Origin: Symbiodinium microadriaticum
Taxonomy: Eukaryota; Sar; Dinophyceae; Suessiales; Symbiodiniaceae
Length of the DNA: 64,000 nucleotides
Reading direction: 5' to 3'
Assembly (NCBI GenBank): GCA_001939145.1
Contig: LSRX01001665.1
Span: 1-64,000 of the forward strand
Made by a program: the position numbers and the translations under genes. Of the stretch, positions 29,600 to 42,176 are shown one piece after another; within the stretch, counting starts at the first letter, position 1, and every line of letters begins with the position of its first letter. A model generated the notes under the pieces. It saw nothing but the letters and a program-made list of their open reading frames with translations. It was not told the DNA's origin and ran no database searches.

Positions 29600-30480
29600 T
29601 TCAGCCTACTGCCAGCATTGAAAACCGTAGTAATCATTGTTATGCGAATGCGACTCTGCAAGCCATTCACTGGCTGTGCTCCTTTTTGCCTGCCACTCAG
29701 GAAATATGGGTCCCAGCCATGCGTTCGGTCATGCAGAGAATGAGCTCTCAAGTTCGGATCCCAGATCTATGGACTGCCCTCCCGTGGTCTCTTGCGCATG
29801 CCAGTTGGTCGCGACCCCATCAGCAACATGATGCAGCAGAGTATCTGTCCTTTTTCAGGCGGTTCCTCATTCCAGACCTCACCTCCGGAGGCTGGCAACG
29901 TCGTCTCTTTCACCACCATCCCCCAGACAGTCGCTGTGAGGTCACAGACCGAGGGGAGACATGGCCACTTTTCGTCTCAACGCCTATCTCCCAGTTGCCT
30001 GCTGCAACCCGCCTAAACCTTACAGTGCAGAAACTTCTTCACATCTGGCAAGGCGAGACGGCGCTTGGTACACTGGCCCTGTCTGAGGCTCCGATGTTAC
30101 TGGCACTTCAGTTGAATCGTTTCCACGGAACATTGGAGCACCCTGATGCACTTCCCTCGCATGCAGAAGCCCCAGCTAAAGACACCTCTCACATCATCCT
30201 AGATACGAGAATCTCTCTGCCATGCTTCTGCACTCCATGTGAGTCTACTGTGGATGCCATCTCCACAAAGTTAATCCATTATAGACTCCAGGCAGTCCTC
30301 ATGCATCAGGGTGCCACCGCTCAGAGCGGCCATTATCAAGCCTTTTTGACCTCCGGCAATTTGCCACGACTTCAATATCTGTGCGACGAAGGAAAAGCTG
30401 CCACATGCGTCAGTGATGAGACGCCTTCTGATGAGATGAGTCACGGGTACATTCTGCTGTACCATCGCTGCAATTTCTGA
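29600..30480 (+). CDS. Ubiquitin-specific protease (USP) domain of the LINE
   Basis: In the frame of the zinc-finger segment, from about 29600 to TGA 30478-30480. It shows a Cys box NRSNHCYANATLQAIHW (Cys about 29638-29640), QQHDAAEYLSFF (about 29821), a substrate-finger-like Cys pair CFCTPC, and the His box TAQSGHYQAFL (His about 30331-30333), ending GYILLYHR. This is the complete order of a USP/UCH peptidase C19. USPs remove ubiquitin from proteins; in a retrotransposon it could protect element proteins from degradation (inference). At about 290 residues it is a minimal-length USP core. It has no ATG near its start, so it depends on fusion to an upstream frame. Confidence 0.8.
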
Positions 30481-32383
30481 GGGGACGGTGCACACGGGGC
30501 ATACGTGCCAGGCACCGGCCACCATATCCGCCTCCTCTTCGTCGGCGGTGACCACAGTTATTGCTTAGAGTGCTTGCGGATCTGTTGTCAAACAACAGAG
30601 CTCACAACGAGACGGGGTGGCTACCTGTCATAATAGCCTCGCTTTGCGAAGACTCCTTTGCAGCGTCTGAAAGAAAGATATATATGTATATAACAAATTT
30701 TTACATATATCTACGCACACACACACATATATATATATATGTATATGTTGTACTTTTTATAGATAGGTACATTTATGCACCATATTCAGCAAATGTCGCC
30801 AGGATGACACACCATGGGAGGGCGGAACCTTCCAGCTTGAGGCATGCCCCAATGTACGGACATGTTGTGATCCAGTTTCAACCAAAGCCTTGTTGTTGTA
30901 ATTTTACGTGCTGGATTACGTATTCCTGTTGGAAGGTTACGTTTTCGGAGGAGTTCCCGACGAAGCCTCCGCATGTAAGATTCTTGACGAAGGCCTGTTA
31001 GACTGTGCGGACTTACATTCCGATCATTTGCAGCTGCCTTTGTTTGAACGGTCGATCACAGATGTTTCATCCGAACATCTACAACAACGGGGAGATCTGC
31101 TTGGACATCCTGCAGGAGTTGAACCGTCTTGGTCTGTCATTAATCTCATGTTATAACACTGGTTAGGGTTGCCTTATTGGTGGGTCAGACCGAGATATTT
31201 TGCGGTGGTCTGCCTTTCGGCTTCGAGCTGAGAAGTCCCCAAAAGGCAGGGAGCGAATTCGGAGAGTTTCGCGTTTAATTAAAAATATAAAACAGGCTTT
31301 CGGAGAGTTTCACTTGCGATCTGTTGCGTTGAGAGTGAAGTCTAGGACATTTGCAGGTGGGTAGTTACCGTTATAGGAGCCTTATAGAAGGTCTTTATGC
31401 CTTATAGAAGCCTTGCAGAAGCCCTATATACCCTAAACTCCCCAACTGTAGTTTCCTTCAATGAAGGGGAGGCACTTTAGCCTTTAGCCTGCTGGGTCGG
31501 TCACATTCTTTTGATCGCAATGTCCGACTTCTCCGTTGACTTCACCAAGAGCTATGCGCGGAGACGGCCGGAAGAGCCCGCAGCTTGCAAATCCCATGCG
31601 AGACAGTTCTCAAAATTCAACTCTGACGTACCATGCGAGACTCAGGCCTCGTTCGCACTACTCCCAGCGCCTGAAGTTCATCAACACTCTCATCAAGGGA
31701 GTTAAGCTCAGAGCGGGCTCGAGCGCGATGTAAGGATTCTAATGTGTCTTCGTCCCGCATGTCAGGTGAGGGTGACAAAATCACGGATGATCGCATAGAG
31801 GTTCTTTCTCATTGCCGCGCCGACGAATTTTTGACATAACTGCGAGAAGGTTTCTTTTTGGGTATTGCGGGTGCAGATAACAGGCTATAGCAATGTCAAG
31901 TACTTGGCCAATGCAAGAGGCCAAGAAGTGTGCGGCATTGGATGAATAGTTTGGCCTAACATGGCTGTGCTGAGCCGATGCATCCAAGGTGTACAACGAG
32001 GAAATTATGGGCATGTTGCGGAAGTACGTCGCTTCGATTGCAGATGCATTGCTGCTCAGCTGCCCTTGTCGGAGAGGGCAAGCTTGACTGAGGATCCGGA
32101 AATACAATGATCACAAGGCCGGGTCGAACGCGGCATCAGAACTTAGGACTTAGGCCCTTAGGCTCCATGCTGTGTGGTCTTTTATTGCCGCCGCACCGCC
32201 TCAAGGCTCACAGAGGCCCTCAAGGGGCCTGCTGTAGTGCCGCAGGCATTGGCTGCTTAAAGGTTTGACAGCCACTTCTGCTTAGGTGCTCAGGTTTCAT
32301 TGCAATAGTCGTAAGACGGTGCGCTTCCGTTAGTTCTTTCTTCGCTCGTTTCTGGGAACCTTGTCGAAGTGGATGGCTCCTCT
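30481..32383. other. Microsatellites and intergenic DNA upstream of the 32.4 kb exon
   Basis: A TA-rich and (CA)n tract lies at 30673-30770. At 31371-31432 'ccttatagaag' is repeated four times in variant form. 'cggagagtttc' is repeated at 31260 and 31302. A 90-codon frame at 31511-31733 is not convincing. No gene is called. Confidence 0.5.
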
Positions 32384-33560
32384 ATGACTCCGACGCGGGC
32401 TGCAGTGAAGCCGTCTCTGCCACTCTCCGCTCGAGATCTAGCTCGCCGTGCTCAACGATCGGAGCACATTGCCGAACTACCTGAGGTTGCATCTGCGGTC
32501 CTGCCGCAGCACCTGAATTTTCTTCGCACTCAACGAAAACAGGCGGAGGATGTCAGTGCTCACGATTTTTTCCAGAGGCAAGATCTTCATCAAAAGATGA
32601 GTTCTTTGACTCTGTCAGACCACTTCGACAGTTTTGGTAAATGCCGTTTCCAGCGACTGGGATTGGCATTTGCGGCCAAGCAGTTTACTCCGAAACCTGT
32701 GGCCCCTCAACGGTCTCTCACTGAGTCCCTGGCAGACGAGACAAGGAAGCCTTCTGCAAAGGCATTCATCTTGTCACAGGAGGCACTGGCTGCGGACTTC
32801 GAGCGCTGGAGTCAGCACACCCGTGGGATTTCCGATTCAATCAAGCAGGCAGACCGCCACAAAGATGCTGATGTCAAGAAGCGGCAATCCGACATTTTGT
32901 TTGCCGAGCTGCCTTATTATTTGGAGTTCCTTCCAGAATCGGTGCCGCTTGAGAGTCTGGAGTGCGAGATGGATCGGGAGAGGTCCTCGAAGCCTGGCTT
33001 TCCCCGCCGCTGGCCAAGTCAATCCAGAAAATTTCGACGAACAGAGTCGCAGGCTCTTATCGAGATATTCAGGGCATGGTCCTTTGCTTCCTGGCCCCTC
33101 GGTGGTGCAGAGCTTGGAATGGATCGTGCCACATTCTCTCGATTTGTACTGGACGTCGGGCTCGTCGACCAAAGGAAGGTTCCGCTCTATTGGAGTTTAT
33201 CCCTTTTTGATTGCCTGTCACACACTACTCGCGTCTGTGCCAAAGATGATCCGATTCCTATGTCCGCACCCCTTCTGCCAATGGTGAAGTGGTGGGACGT
33301 TCTGGCGATAGTTGAAGTATTAGCGTGTCAACATTTTCGCACATCAACGACAGCACTGCGGGTCAAGTTCATTGAGAACGTTGCGGAGATATCCAGATTC
33401 CGGCTTCCAGCCTATGCTCTCAAGGCTTTCAACATAAGTCAAGCCCAGATTGAGCTGGTGCTTCAAGGCGTCAAGGCCGACCCGAACGAAAGCGACGATG
33501 AGCAGGCGAAGGGACACGAGGACCCTCCAGAAATGCGCAGAATCGAGGGTCTTGTGGGCT
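32384..33560 (+). CDS. Large first exon of an unassigned host gene
   Basis: An uninterrupted + frame from ATG 32384 with a good GTGAGT donor at 33561; without splicing it would run to TGA 33593-33595. About 392 codons: MTPTRAAVKPSLPLSARDLA at the start, basic and helical segments (HLNFLRTQRKQAEDVSAHDF; LAADFERWSQHTRG), then a compact region near residues 235-330 (ALIEIFRAWSFASWPLGG, ATFSRFVLDVGLVDQRKVPL, YWSLSLFDCLSH) that may be an EF-hand-like or helical regulatory domain, and an acidic end (NESDDEQAKGHEDPP). I do not recognise a family. Exon-like segments downstream are probably its continuation. Confidence 0.65.
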
Positions 33561-33950
33561 GTGAGTCGCCAGGAGATGCCTTCAAAAGCTGTTGAGTCCA
33601 GGACCTACCGAATTGCAGATCAGGGAGTAGTGTTAGTGACGTAAGTTGCATGCCGATGTTAGTCACGATTGTGGCCTTCTTTATGTTAGAAGGTAGTTCG
33701 ATTTCGGATTGGAGGAGTGGCAACGAAGCGAAAGAGTTGGTCGTGCACACAGTACCCTGATGTGTGGCGGGGACATGAGCATCTCGCCGGGTCATTCAAC
33801 CGAGGGCACTGCAAGCAAAGAGCAAATGGTCAGAATGGAGGAGTTCGGTAGTGCTGTCCCTCTGTCCACGTCACCTCTGCCATCTGCAGGAAGCACGTGG
33901 CCAGCGACAGAAAGGAAGCCTGGTGGAGCCTGAGGTCCACAGTCCGCAGC

Positions 33951-34099
33951 GTGAGCCGTTCATCCATTGTAAGAGGTCTCTTCAGTTCGTTCAGATCTGT
34001 CAGGTGCTTCATCTTTTGTGGCAGCATGAGGCTGTGTTTCAAGCCCTACACGCCGCATATGCGGACCATGAAGGCGCGATTGGCAGCAAAACGTCTTGC
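33951..34099 (+). CDS. Exon-like segment
   Basis: One + frame reads FIHCKRSLQFVQICQVLHLL and WQHEAVFQALHAAYADHEGA, amphipathic and protein-like, bounded by AG acceptors upstream and a stop soon after. It is probably a later exon of the gene that starts at 32384. Boundaries are approximate and could shift by tens of bases. Confidence 0.4.
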
Positions 34100-34120
34100 T
34101 AGATATGCAGTCGGCCAGAG

Positions 34121-34348
34121 GCCACATGACGTTCGCAGCTCTGACGCAACTTTGCAAAGACTTTTCTCTGGCCGGTCCCCAAGATGCAAGTGGTGCCAAC
34201 TGTGCCAACAGTTCCTCTTGGCTCGGTAGTTCCGACGTGCAGGCACCGCATCTAATCAGCCTGCATCAACTTCGCAAGATCTACGAGCGAGCAACCCCAG
34301 ATGAGCTTCGTACTATGCACTGGTTAGGCAGTCGAATGATCTCTGCGT
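34121..34348 (+). CDS. Exon-like segment
   Basis: Reads FAALTQLCKDFSLAGPQDAS, then HLISLHQLRKIYERATPDEL and RTMHWLGSRMIS. Helical character and lack of repeats suggest real coding sequence, probably of the same gene. Splice sites were not resolved. Confidence 0.4.
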
Positions 34349-36916
34349 GAGGTCAGCCGAGTGCTTGGACGCGACGACTGGAGCACCTGCAAGGCATCAA
34401 GCGATATCAAAGCGTTTGGGATCATGTTCCTGTTTTGCCTTCCAGGATCGAGTGCTTGGGAGCCGCTCCCAGTTTCTGTTTGCTGGGCAATGCGGGCACA
34501 CCGGCGCTCAAGTGGCTTCTTGTCAGGCCAAGACTTCAATGTGAAGAAGGGGAGAGGTGCCAGCCCTTCGCGATCACCACAAGTTTGCAGCTCAGCTTTG
34601 GAATCCTGCTGGGGGTGCAGGCGGCTTGCATGTCGCATGCGAGGCGTCTGGGCGGCGACGCTCAGTTTCTGCCGCCACCACCCCGACCCACTCCGTGCCT
34701 GGTCCGCAATTTTTCGGCTACGTTGTCTCAAGGCTCTTGTAAGGTTCTCTATGAAAGGCTAGTTCGCGTTTAAGTCTTGGCGCTCCCATACAAATTCTAG
34801 GCGCTTAGCAGGGGCTGGATTGGCTCGTTGCCTCTTTTTGTTCAAGGTCCCAACTAAAACTGCCAAACATTGGAAGCGCTCTTCCGTGAGGACAGTGTTC
34901 GGTCGTCGAGGCGTCAGGTTCTCGGACATGCCGTGATCAATGTCAGGCATTGGCCCGCACTCATTCAGAATACCACTTAGGACCCTCAGATGTTAGCGGC
35001 CTGAGGAACAAGAGGTGCATGGAGTCCATGTTCTGTGCTCTGTCATGCTGTTTTTGTCCACGTGCACGGTGCGTCTGGCATTGCCGACAGGTCAACGATT
35101 GTGAGCCTCGGCAAGATCAATGCGAGGCATGCGGCCGTGTCGGATTCGCCATCCCAAAGCCGACGGCGCTCGATAGAGGCAAAGGTGGACGCCAAAACTC
35201 TTTCAATTCGTGTCATGGTCCTGTGGCAGGCCAGCCGCATCTCCGGGCACTCAGCCAATGAACGCTTGGGGCTGCTGCCTCAGACGTTGCACGAGCACTC
35301 GCACAGAAACGCGGCCCTTGACAGGTCAGTGCTTCCTTGGGAGCGTCTTGTTGTGAAGGTGCGCGAGGCCAGAGCCACCAGAGCCACCAGAGCTACTGCA
35401 TCGTGTCGGCCTTGTGCCAGCAGGCGAGCTCTCGACTGCAAACCACCGTCTCCTCGGTGGGTTTCCAAGCCCGGCACCGAGTCGCCAAGGAAGCCGTCCA
35501 ACAGTTTTCCGTTCTGTGTTTCTACACTTGAAACGGGCAGATTGTTAAACAGAGTTTTGGAAGAGGGGTTCATAGTGAGCCAAGGCGCTGATGGAGATCC
35601 TTTGCAAGGTAGGTAGGGTGTCTTTGTCGAACTCATGTTCGTCATACCTGCAAGTGTTTGAAGGTGGTCCGATCCTGTGCTGAAGCTCCGCCAGGTCGCC
35701 CACACTTACCTGGGCTGTTACGGAAACATGCAACAAAGAAGCGAGAGCCCGAGCAGCTTTCCTGGACCGGAGCAGAAGATGGGGTCTCGGTGAACGATGT
35801 ATGTAACAGGCATGTCTTCTCTTCTCCAGACGGTATGGCTGCTGGTGTACTTGTTTAAAACTCAGATCTGCGGAGCTTTTACAGTAGACTATTCCTGGAC
35901 ACAGATGCGTGTGATCAAGACTCAGGCGCTTCTCCACCGAGAGCTACCGAAGGAGCTTTGAGAAGCGTTCAGAGGCAGGCCTCTAGCTTCTTTCGTATTT
36001 CTCTCTCCGCCGTGTTGATGCATGCTTTGTGTCTCTCTCTGTGCGTGTTTGCCTATGTTGTGTGGCTCTGCGAGGTAGTCCAGTTTAGAACTGCAAAAGT
36101 TCTTGCGAGTGCGGTTTATGGATGCCAGACCGGAACTGACAACACAATTGCCGATGAAACTGAGACTGGAGCAAGGATGCACGCTCCGGAGCATTGCGTC
36201 GAATTACGCCGCTGCTGTTCCTTGCCTAAGACATATCATTTTTGACAGGGTCTTGCTTGAGCGGCCTTGGTATCGATCCTGCACGGCTGCCAGACAGGAA
36301 TCCAGAAGTTTGGGCGATCGGCAAGGCTCCGCAATTCGAGGAGCGACCTTAAGATGCTCTTTGCAGTGCTTCTAAGTCATATCTGCAGCTGCTTTGGTAG
36401 GACGATTTGCCAGCACAAACATTCCGCGATCTTGCGGCAGCCTCCACCGAGGCAAAAGCGTTTGATTCCTGTCGAGTGATTGAAATATCGTTTTGGCGAT
36501 AGTAAATGAACTCGATCATTCAAGGGAAGATGCAACAACCCGGGTTTGTGGGGAGACTCTTGTTCAAGGCCCTGTGCAGCTACAGTGTGCAAGCGGATTT
36601 TCGGCATCTTGAGGACGTGTCCTGGTTCGGGAAGGAGACGTGCAGAGGGGCACCAACAAGGGCGTATTATTCATCAATGTGTTGGCATGGTTCTGCCTTT
36701 CTATGTTCTTGTTGGTTCTCTAGTGGATGTGGTTCCCTGTGAACCAAGAGACATGTGTTGGACAGGGGGGAGCCCTCTGCATTGCGGATGAGACCTGCCA
36801 GTTGTGCAGCGTGCCAGCAGAGAGTATTGCATGTCGGCATATGTCGGCTAAAGCATGTCAGGCATGTGTGGCTGAAAGATCATCGCCAAAGCTCCGTTCA
36901 ATCACTCTTTTGAAAC
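34349..36916. other. Introns and possible further exons
   Basis: Several + frames look partly protein-like, for example 35090-35260 (INARHAAVSDSPSQSRRRSI; TLSIRVMVLWQASRISG) and 36120-36260 (ELTTQLPMKLRLEQGCTLRS, NYAAAVPCLRHIIFDRVLL). 'gatgccagaccggaa' recurs in variant form near 36122 and 36287. None is strong enough to be called alone. Confidence 0.3.
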
Positions 36917-37036
36917 TGGTACGAGCAGAAGCAGTACCAGTAGCAGTAGTGGTAGCAGTAGCAGCGGCAATGGCAGTGGCAGTGGCACTGGCACTAGTAG
37001 CGGCAGCAGTAGTAGTGGTGGCGGTAGTAGTAGCAT
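36917..37036. repeat. Interrupted (GTA/GCA)n trinucleotide repeat
   Basis: Mixed agt, agc, ggc and act triplets fill the interval; the Val/Ala/Leu-rich frames here are repeat artefacts. Confidence 0.85.
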
Positions 37037-37747
37037 GAGATTGGACAGATCATGGGCTACAGGCTTAACGCTCAAAAGCTTATCAGAAACTTCTAAGCAA
37101 GCGTAAGGCAATTCTGAATCCTTAATTCGTAGCTCCTTGAAGCCTAAGCCCGGCGGCACCCACCTCCCCCTCCGTCCCTTCCCCCGCCAACGGTATCCCT
37201 CCATTTGGTCATTCGCTTGGGTGGTTTGGTTTAAGCCCGGCTTTGCGTGTGATCATCCCCTGTCCCCTGTGAACCTTGAGCTTCGGAGTTTGATGCCCCT
37301 TCTCCCCCGCCCTCCTCCGGTTTGTGGAACGATCCCCCCCGCACCTGCGCTCAACCTTGTATTGGGCGGGATTCCGTTGAGGGGGGTAGGGGGCCAGAAC
37401 ACACAGTGCGCAACCACATATAAGGGATGATTCTGCTGCGTTTTTGAAGCTCCGACCATTCAACGCCGGGCTTGGGGTGGGGAGCTGTGAGATTTGAAGC
37501 AAGTGCTCTATGCCCAGTTGGCACGACATGAAGCTGCACGCCAACTCCAGGATGCTCCAGAGATCCAGCAGAGCAATACAATCTATGTTCCGATGCCATA
37601 GAATTGCGTTAAGCCCCCACCCAGACTTCTACATCCTTACATCTGTCATTCACGCATGTAGGAAACCAATGAAACCACAGTCTTTGATACTCGTGCCTTG
37701 TATTCTGTTTTGATGCCTGGTTGAACTAAAAAGGTGAAAAAAGGGTC
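37037..37747. other. Intergenic or intronic DNA
   Basis: C-rich stretch at 37148-37190 and short frames of no clear meaning; nothing else recognised. Confidence 0.4.
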
Positions 37748-38262
37748 ATGCCACAGTACCATGGCGACTACGACGACGAAGACAACCATGACCGCCAGGA
37801 CCTGCACGACCACCAGCCGCGACCATCAGGAGACCACGAGGAGACCACCAGGACCAGCACAAGAACCAGGAGACCCCTGAAGACTGCCAGCAGACCGCGG
37901 GAAGCCAGCGTTAGACCACAACCGGGGCCACCAGCAGCCAGGAGACCACCCAGAGACCACAACCAGAGCAGCAGGAGAGCACGGACCATGACACCAACCA
38001 ATGACACCAACCAGGACACCACGGCCAAACTGCTTCCCGCACATGCCGACATTGAGGCGCAAGGCACAACTGCTTCCTGCAAGTACTGGCGGGATTCAGG
38101 AGCACGGCCAAAACGCCTCCAGCAAGCACTGGCGGCTTCAAAAGCACTGCCAAATGCTTTCTACCACGTACTGGTAATTTTCCGGCGGACGGCCAAAGCG
38201 CCTCCCGCGAGTACTGGCGGGATTCAGACATTTCGATGCCAACAGGTTGGCAACGTATTGGA
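37748..38262. repeat. Degenerate repeats: CCAGGAGACCAC units, then ACTGGCGG units
   Basis: 37800-37990 is built of 'accaccaggagacc' variants. 38060-38250 holds about four imperfect copies of a roughly 50-bp unit with 'tactggcgggattcag' and 'cacggccaaa.cgcctcc'. A 218-codon frame (37748-38404) crosses both, but its Arg/Thr/Pro-rich sequence follows from the repeats and I do not call a gene. Confidence 0.6.
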
Positions 38263-38707
38263 ATTCAGCATGAATCTTATCTATAGACAATTGGATGTGA
38301 ACGCAACATCTGCACCGCGCCACAGTGGGAGCCGCGTCCCGGAGTTGTTTCTGTGCTTGCGCCTGCGAATGGACACTGACCAATTCTTTTTCCTCCCAAC
38401 ATGAGAACACCAAAATTGCACCACTCTGTTTGGGGAACACAGGTAGGTATCATTACATGCGAAAGAAAGTGAAGTAAAGGTGACGAAGTATGCGAAACAA
38501 CGGTGATAATGCAAGCAACAAAAAGAAGCACTGGTACATGTAAGAGGTGCAAGGAAAGGCGAAAGTAAATGTAGTGAAGGAGATGTCCTACGAGTGCCAT
38601 GATTATCTGATTCTCGAAAAAGATAGGATTCGATTGGCTTTTAAGCAGCATGTGGGCTTTCGATTTATTGATTCATAATCTGCAATTACAAGTAGCCCTT
38701 ATTAGAA
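38263..38707. other. Intergenic DNA, nothing recognised
   Basis: No repeats or convincing frames were found. Confidence 0.5.
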
Positions 38708-39065
<358 letters not shown>

Positions 39066-42000
39066 ACCACTAGTTGCAGTAGTGGTAGGGCTTTTTGGGC
39101 ACGTTCGGGTGCAAAGCGAATGTCTGTCAGTGTGCGAATCTGACATCCACTCTGCACTAAATTCTCATCCGTGAATGAATCGATTCTAGTGCGTGAATCG
39201 GTGGCCTACCGTACCGTCGAGTGCCCCAGAACATGTTGACGACCTATGTGCTGGCACTTGCATGGATCTCCATCTGACCATTTGCAGCCTGACGAACAAA
39301 GGCAAGGCTCATGTACGACAAGATGACTGGGGCAATGTGAGGCATGGTTGACCCAGAGTTGCCTAGCCGACGTCCTGACCATTCTGGTTTTTCCTAACCG
39401 CGCATCAGGTGCTTCGCTTGTTCCAAGATTGACGTGCTTGCCTTCAAGCCGCAGCCATAAAGCTTGAATGCTTCTGAAAATACACAGAAGCAGTATATGA
39501 CTTCCTCATACTTCCTCCATACATGCTGAAGGCATCATCCCCTGCGCTTTCTGATTCGAAGACCTTGGGACTCCAAATCTGTCTCTGCCTGAGGATGCTG
39601 GAGTGTCACGGTTCTGAATTTGTCGCACTGCGCTGCCAGGTCGTGATTGCAGGAAAAGTGCCGAGGGTGCTGGCCTCACCATGGGGAAAAACCACTCGCA
39701 GATGTGCACTTGTGGATAAAGCCCGCTCCGGGGAGCGTGGTTGAATGCACTGCACATCACCCAGGTTCGGAACATATCCCTGACCCCACCACCTTTCAAG
39801 GCTCGCGAGGCATGGTTTCACCCAAAGGGTTTCGATCGCATCACGAATTGAAGGACAGCAACGCGCTGCGGCCAGAAAGCTCGGAAGAGGTGACTTGTTT
39901 TGAGGAAACTCTGGAGGCATGCAAGTGAAGTTTGGGCAGGCTCCAGACCCGGGCCGGAGCTTCCATCCGTCGTCGTCTTCTTTCAGTGCCGTTCTGAGTG
40001 GATCGCAATCGCGTTGAGTGCTGTGCCGGATGGCTCTGCGCAACAGCTTGGATCGCTGGGCCATGCCGTTGGCACACGACAAAAATTTGGCGCATGCAGA
40101 AAACATGCGGAAACTTCTCAATGCTGGTATCATACAGCACCCATGCGGCAGTTTTTGGATCATCTGTTCAATGTAAAACGAGATGTCACCGTGCATAGGA
40201 GTACAGAAGACACTCACGATGGTTTGCCCTTGCAAAGAATGCACATGCACACTTCAACCACTCCTACACTACCGTTGCAGATTGGATGCATCTGTGTTGA
40301 ATGGACCTCTCTGTGTTACGACTCCAACTTGCCGACGGTGTTCTCAGACGGCTTAGAGTCCTGTGTTGCGTGATTGAGAAGGGTTGGGGCAGGGCCGAGC
40401 TTCAACCTTCCTTGCCATGCCAATCGCAGTTTGATATTGGCTGCTGCATCTCGTGTCGGCTTCAATTACAGTTTGATGCAGCACCAGGGTGCCAGTAGCA
40501 GTGAGCCTCGCGGTCAGTGCCGGTGTGTCTAAGGTGATGTTTGACGAAGTCAACAGGTTGATCATGGCAAGGCGATGCTGAATACCAGTGTGTCCAATGC
40601 CATGTCATGGTAACGATGCCGCGCCATAAGGCCGTGCAAATAATGTGTGACGACACGTACCAACCCACTGGATGCACGAAGTGCATTGTACAGGTCACGG
40701 GTAGGTGAGTTAGGTGAGTCCGTGCTTGAAGCGCTGCCCTCATCCGTCGCAGCAATGCGTGCGAATATTATAAGGGACGACATGCGCGAAGGTGTTGTGA
40801 CGGATCGCTGAATGTCGTGAACAATGAAGGGCCATCGGGCGCCATGGTTTTCCTGCAGTTTTTATGTGGATCGGCCTTCCCTTTACTGACTCACGGCCAG
40901 CTCAGTGGGCTCAAAGTATCTCAAAGTGCTCCAGTCTGTAGGGGGCCCTGCAAATGGGCGGCTCGGTGCGCCTCTGAGCTGCACATGGCCTGCAAAGTCT
41001 TTTATGTGAAGTGCCTTCATTGACATGCCTACAGTCTGCATAACGACCTCGGCTCAAGGGTAGGGCAGACATGAACCATGAGCCAATCAATGTTGTCGAA
41101 CTCCAAAACGTCCACAGAACCAGACGGCATGGCACCGGACCTGTCAGGCCTTAGGGGGCAGGAAACACACTCTTGCAATGCGATTGATGTGGCGCCTCGT
41201 CTTCCTCCTGGGGACTCATATGCAGGCTGGGAAGACAAGCAAAGGCATTTAAATCCAAATGAAATAAGCGCTATCTGCAGGTGCGAGTGGCATTCCCTTA
41301 TGCTCCTTGTGGTCCCGGGTTGTCTCCCGTGGAAACTCGTTTGTTCGAGTCGCCATTCAATTCTTCGGTTCTGCTGTGACTCGTCTACTGTTGTCGCAGC
41401 AGCATGTCATTGAGTTGAAAACTACGGCTGAGCTTGAGAAGTTTGCGGAAGCCATCACTCCAGCGAGTGCGTTATGGAAAGTCTGCAGCTTTTTGCACAG
41501 CCATCGTGCCTGGCATCCCTGGCCCTAGTCATGGCATCTGCCTCGATGCACCGCCATGGCTCTTGCCCCTCCCTGGCGTCTCTCGTTTCCGGCTCCATAT
41601 CTGCTTCGTCCCGCTCAACCCCACCACCCTCCTGCTCTTGCTTCCTTCCACCGCCGTTCATGCTCACTCTTCTGCGCTTGCATGGCGGGTTTAATCTCAT
41701 CCCGGCGAGAGCCGAGACAAATTAAGGCTATTGGAAATCTCTGAGAACACGCTGCAGTTTGCCTCCACGGCTCGCACGAAGACATCGACATTCAAAGGTC
41801 GCTCCCGACCTCCTTCAAAACCCTGAAAGAATTACTGTTTCGGGGTCCTGGTTCAAGAATCGGCTGCCCGGCTGAAAGGCTGCCGCATTCAGATCGGATG
41901 TCTCCACAACAACCACAACAGAATCCAGCAAGTCAACCATGATGCAAACCAGAACCCTTCGGAAATATAAAGGGTGTGCAGGTCGTATTGGGTTGGAAAC

Positions 42001-42176
42001 GGGCCGGACACCGCGCACTACACACTGTACCCTGGCACGGGCGCCACCAAAAAACCAACAACGACTCGTAGGATGCAAAAAACCCCGTCGCATGGACTGC
42101 ACACCGGGATTTGGAACGCTTGGAGAGACCTGGCCTCTCTGTGGAGGAAAACCAATGAATCCAGAAGTTAAAAAAA
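39066..42176. other. Low-density host DNA with a possible TBC-like exon
   Basis: Mostly without recognisable features. At about 41320-41478 the + frame reads RGNSFVRVAIQFFGSAVTRL, then LSQQHVIELKTTAELEKFAE, followed by a GT. This resembles the C-terminal helices of a TBC (Rab-GAP) domain, but the similarity is weak and the neighbouring exons were not found. Confidence 0.3.

Larger units (their letters stand above)
28289..30672 (+). mobile_element. Right half of the split LINE
   Basis: Resumes the LINE frame at the exact codon left at 18690. It holds two further zinc fingers, a linker read in another frame, and a USP protease domain ending at 30480, then about 190 bp of 3' UTR. The end is taken where unique sequence changes to a (TA)n microsatellite at about 30673. 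Confidence 0.75.

Noticed and set aside
37748..38404. 218-codon Arg/Thr/Pro-rich frame
   Set aside because: Built from two degenerate repeat families; no domain and no splice or start context that supports it.
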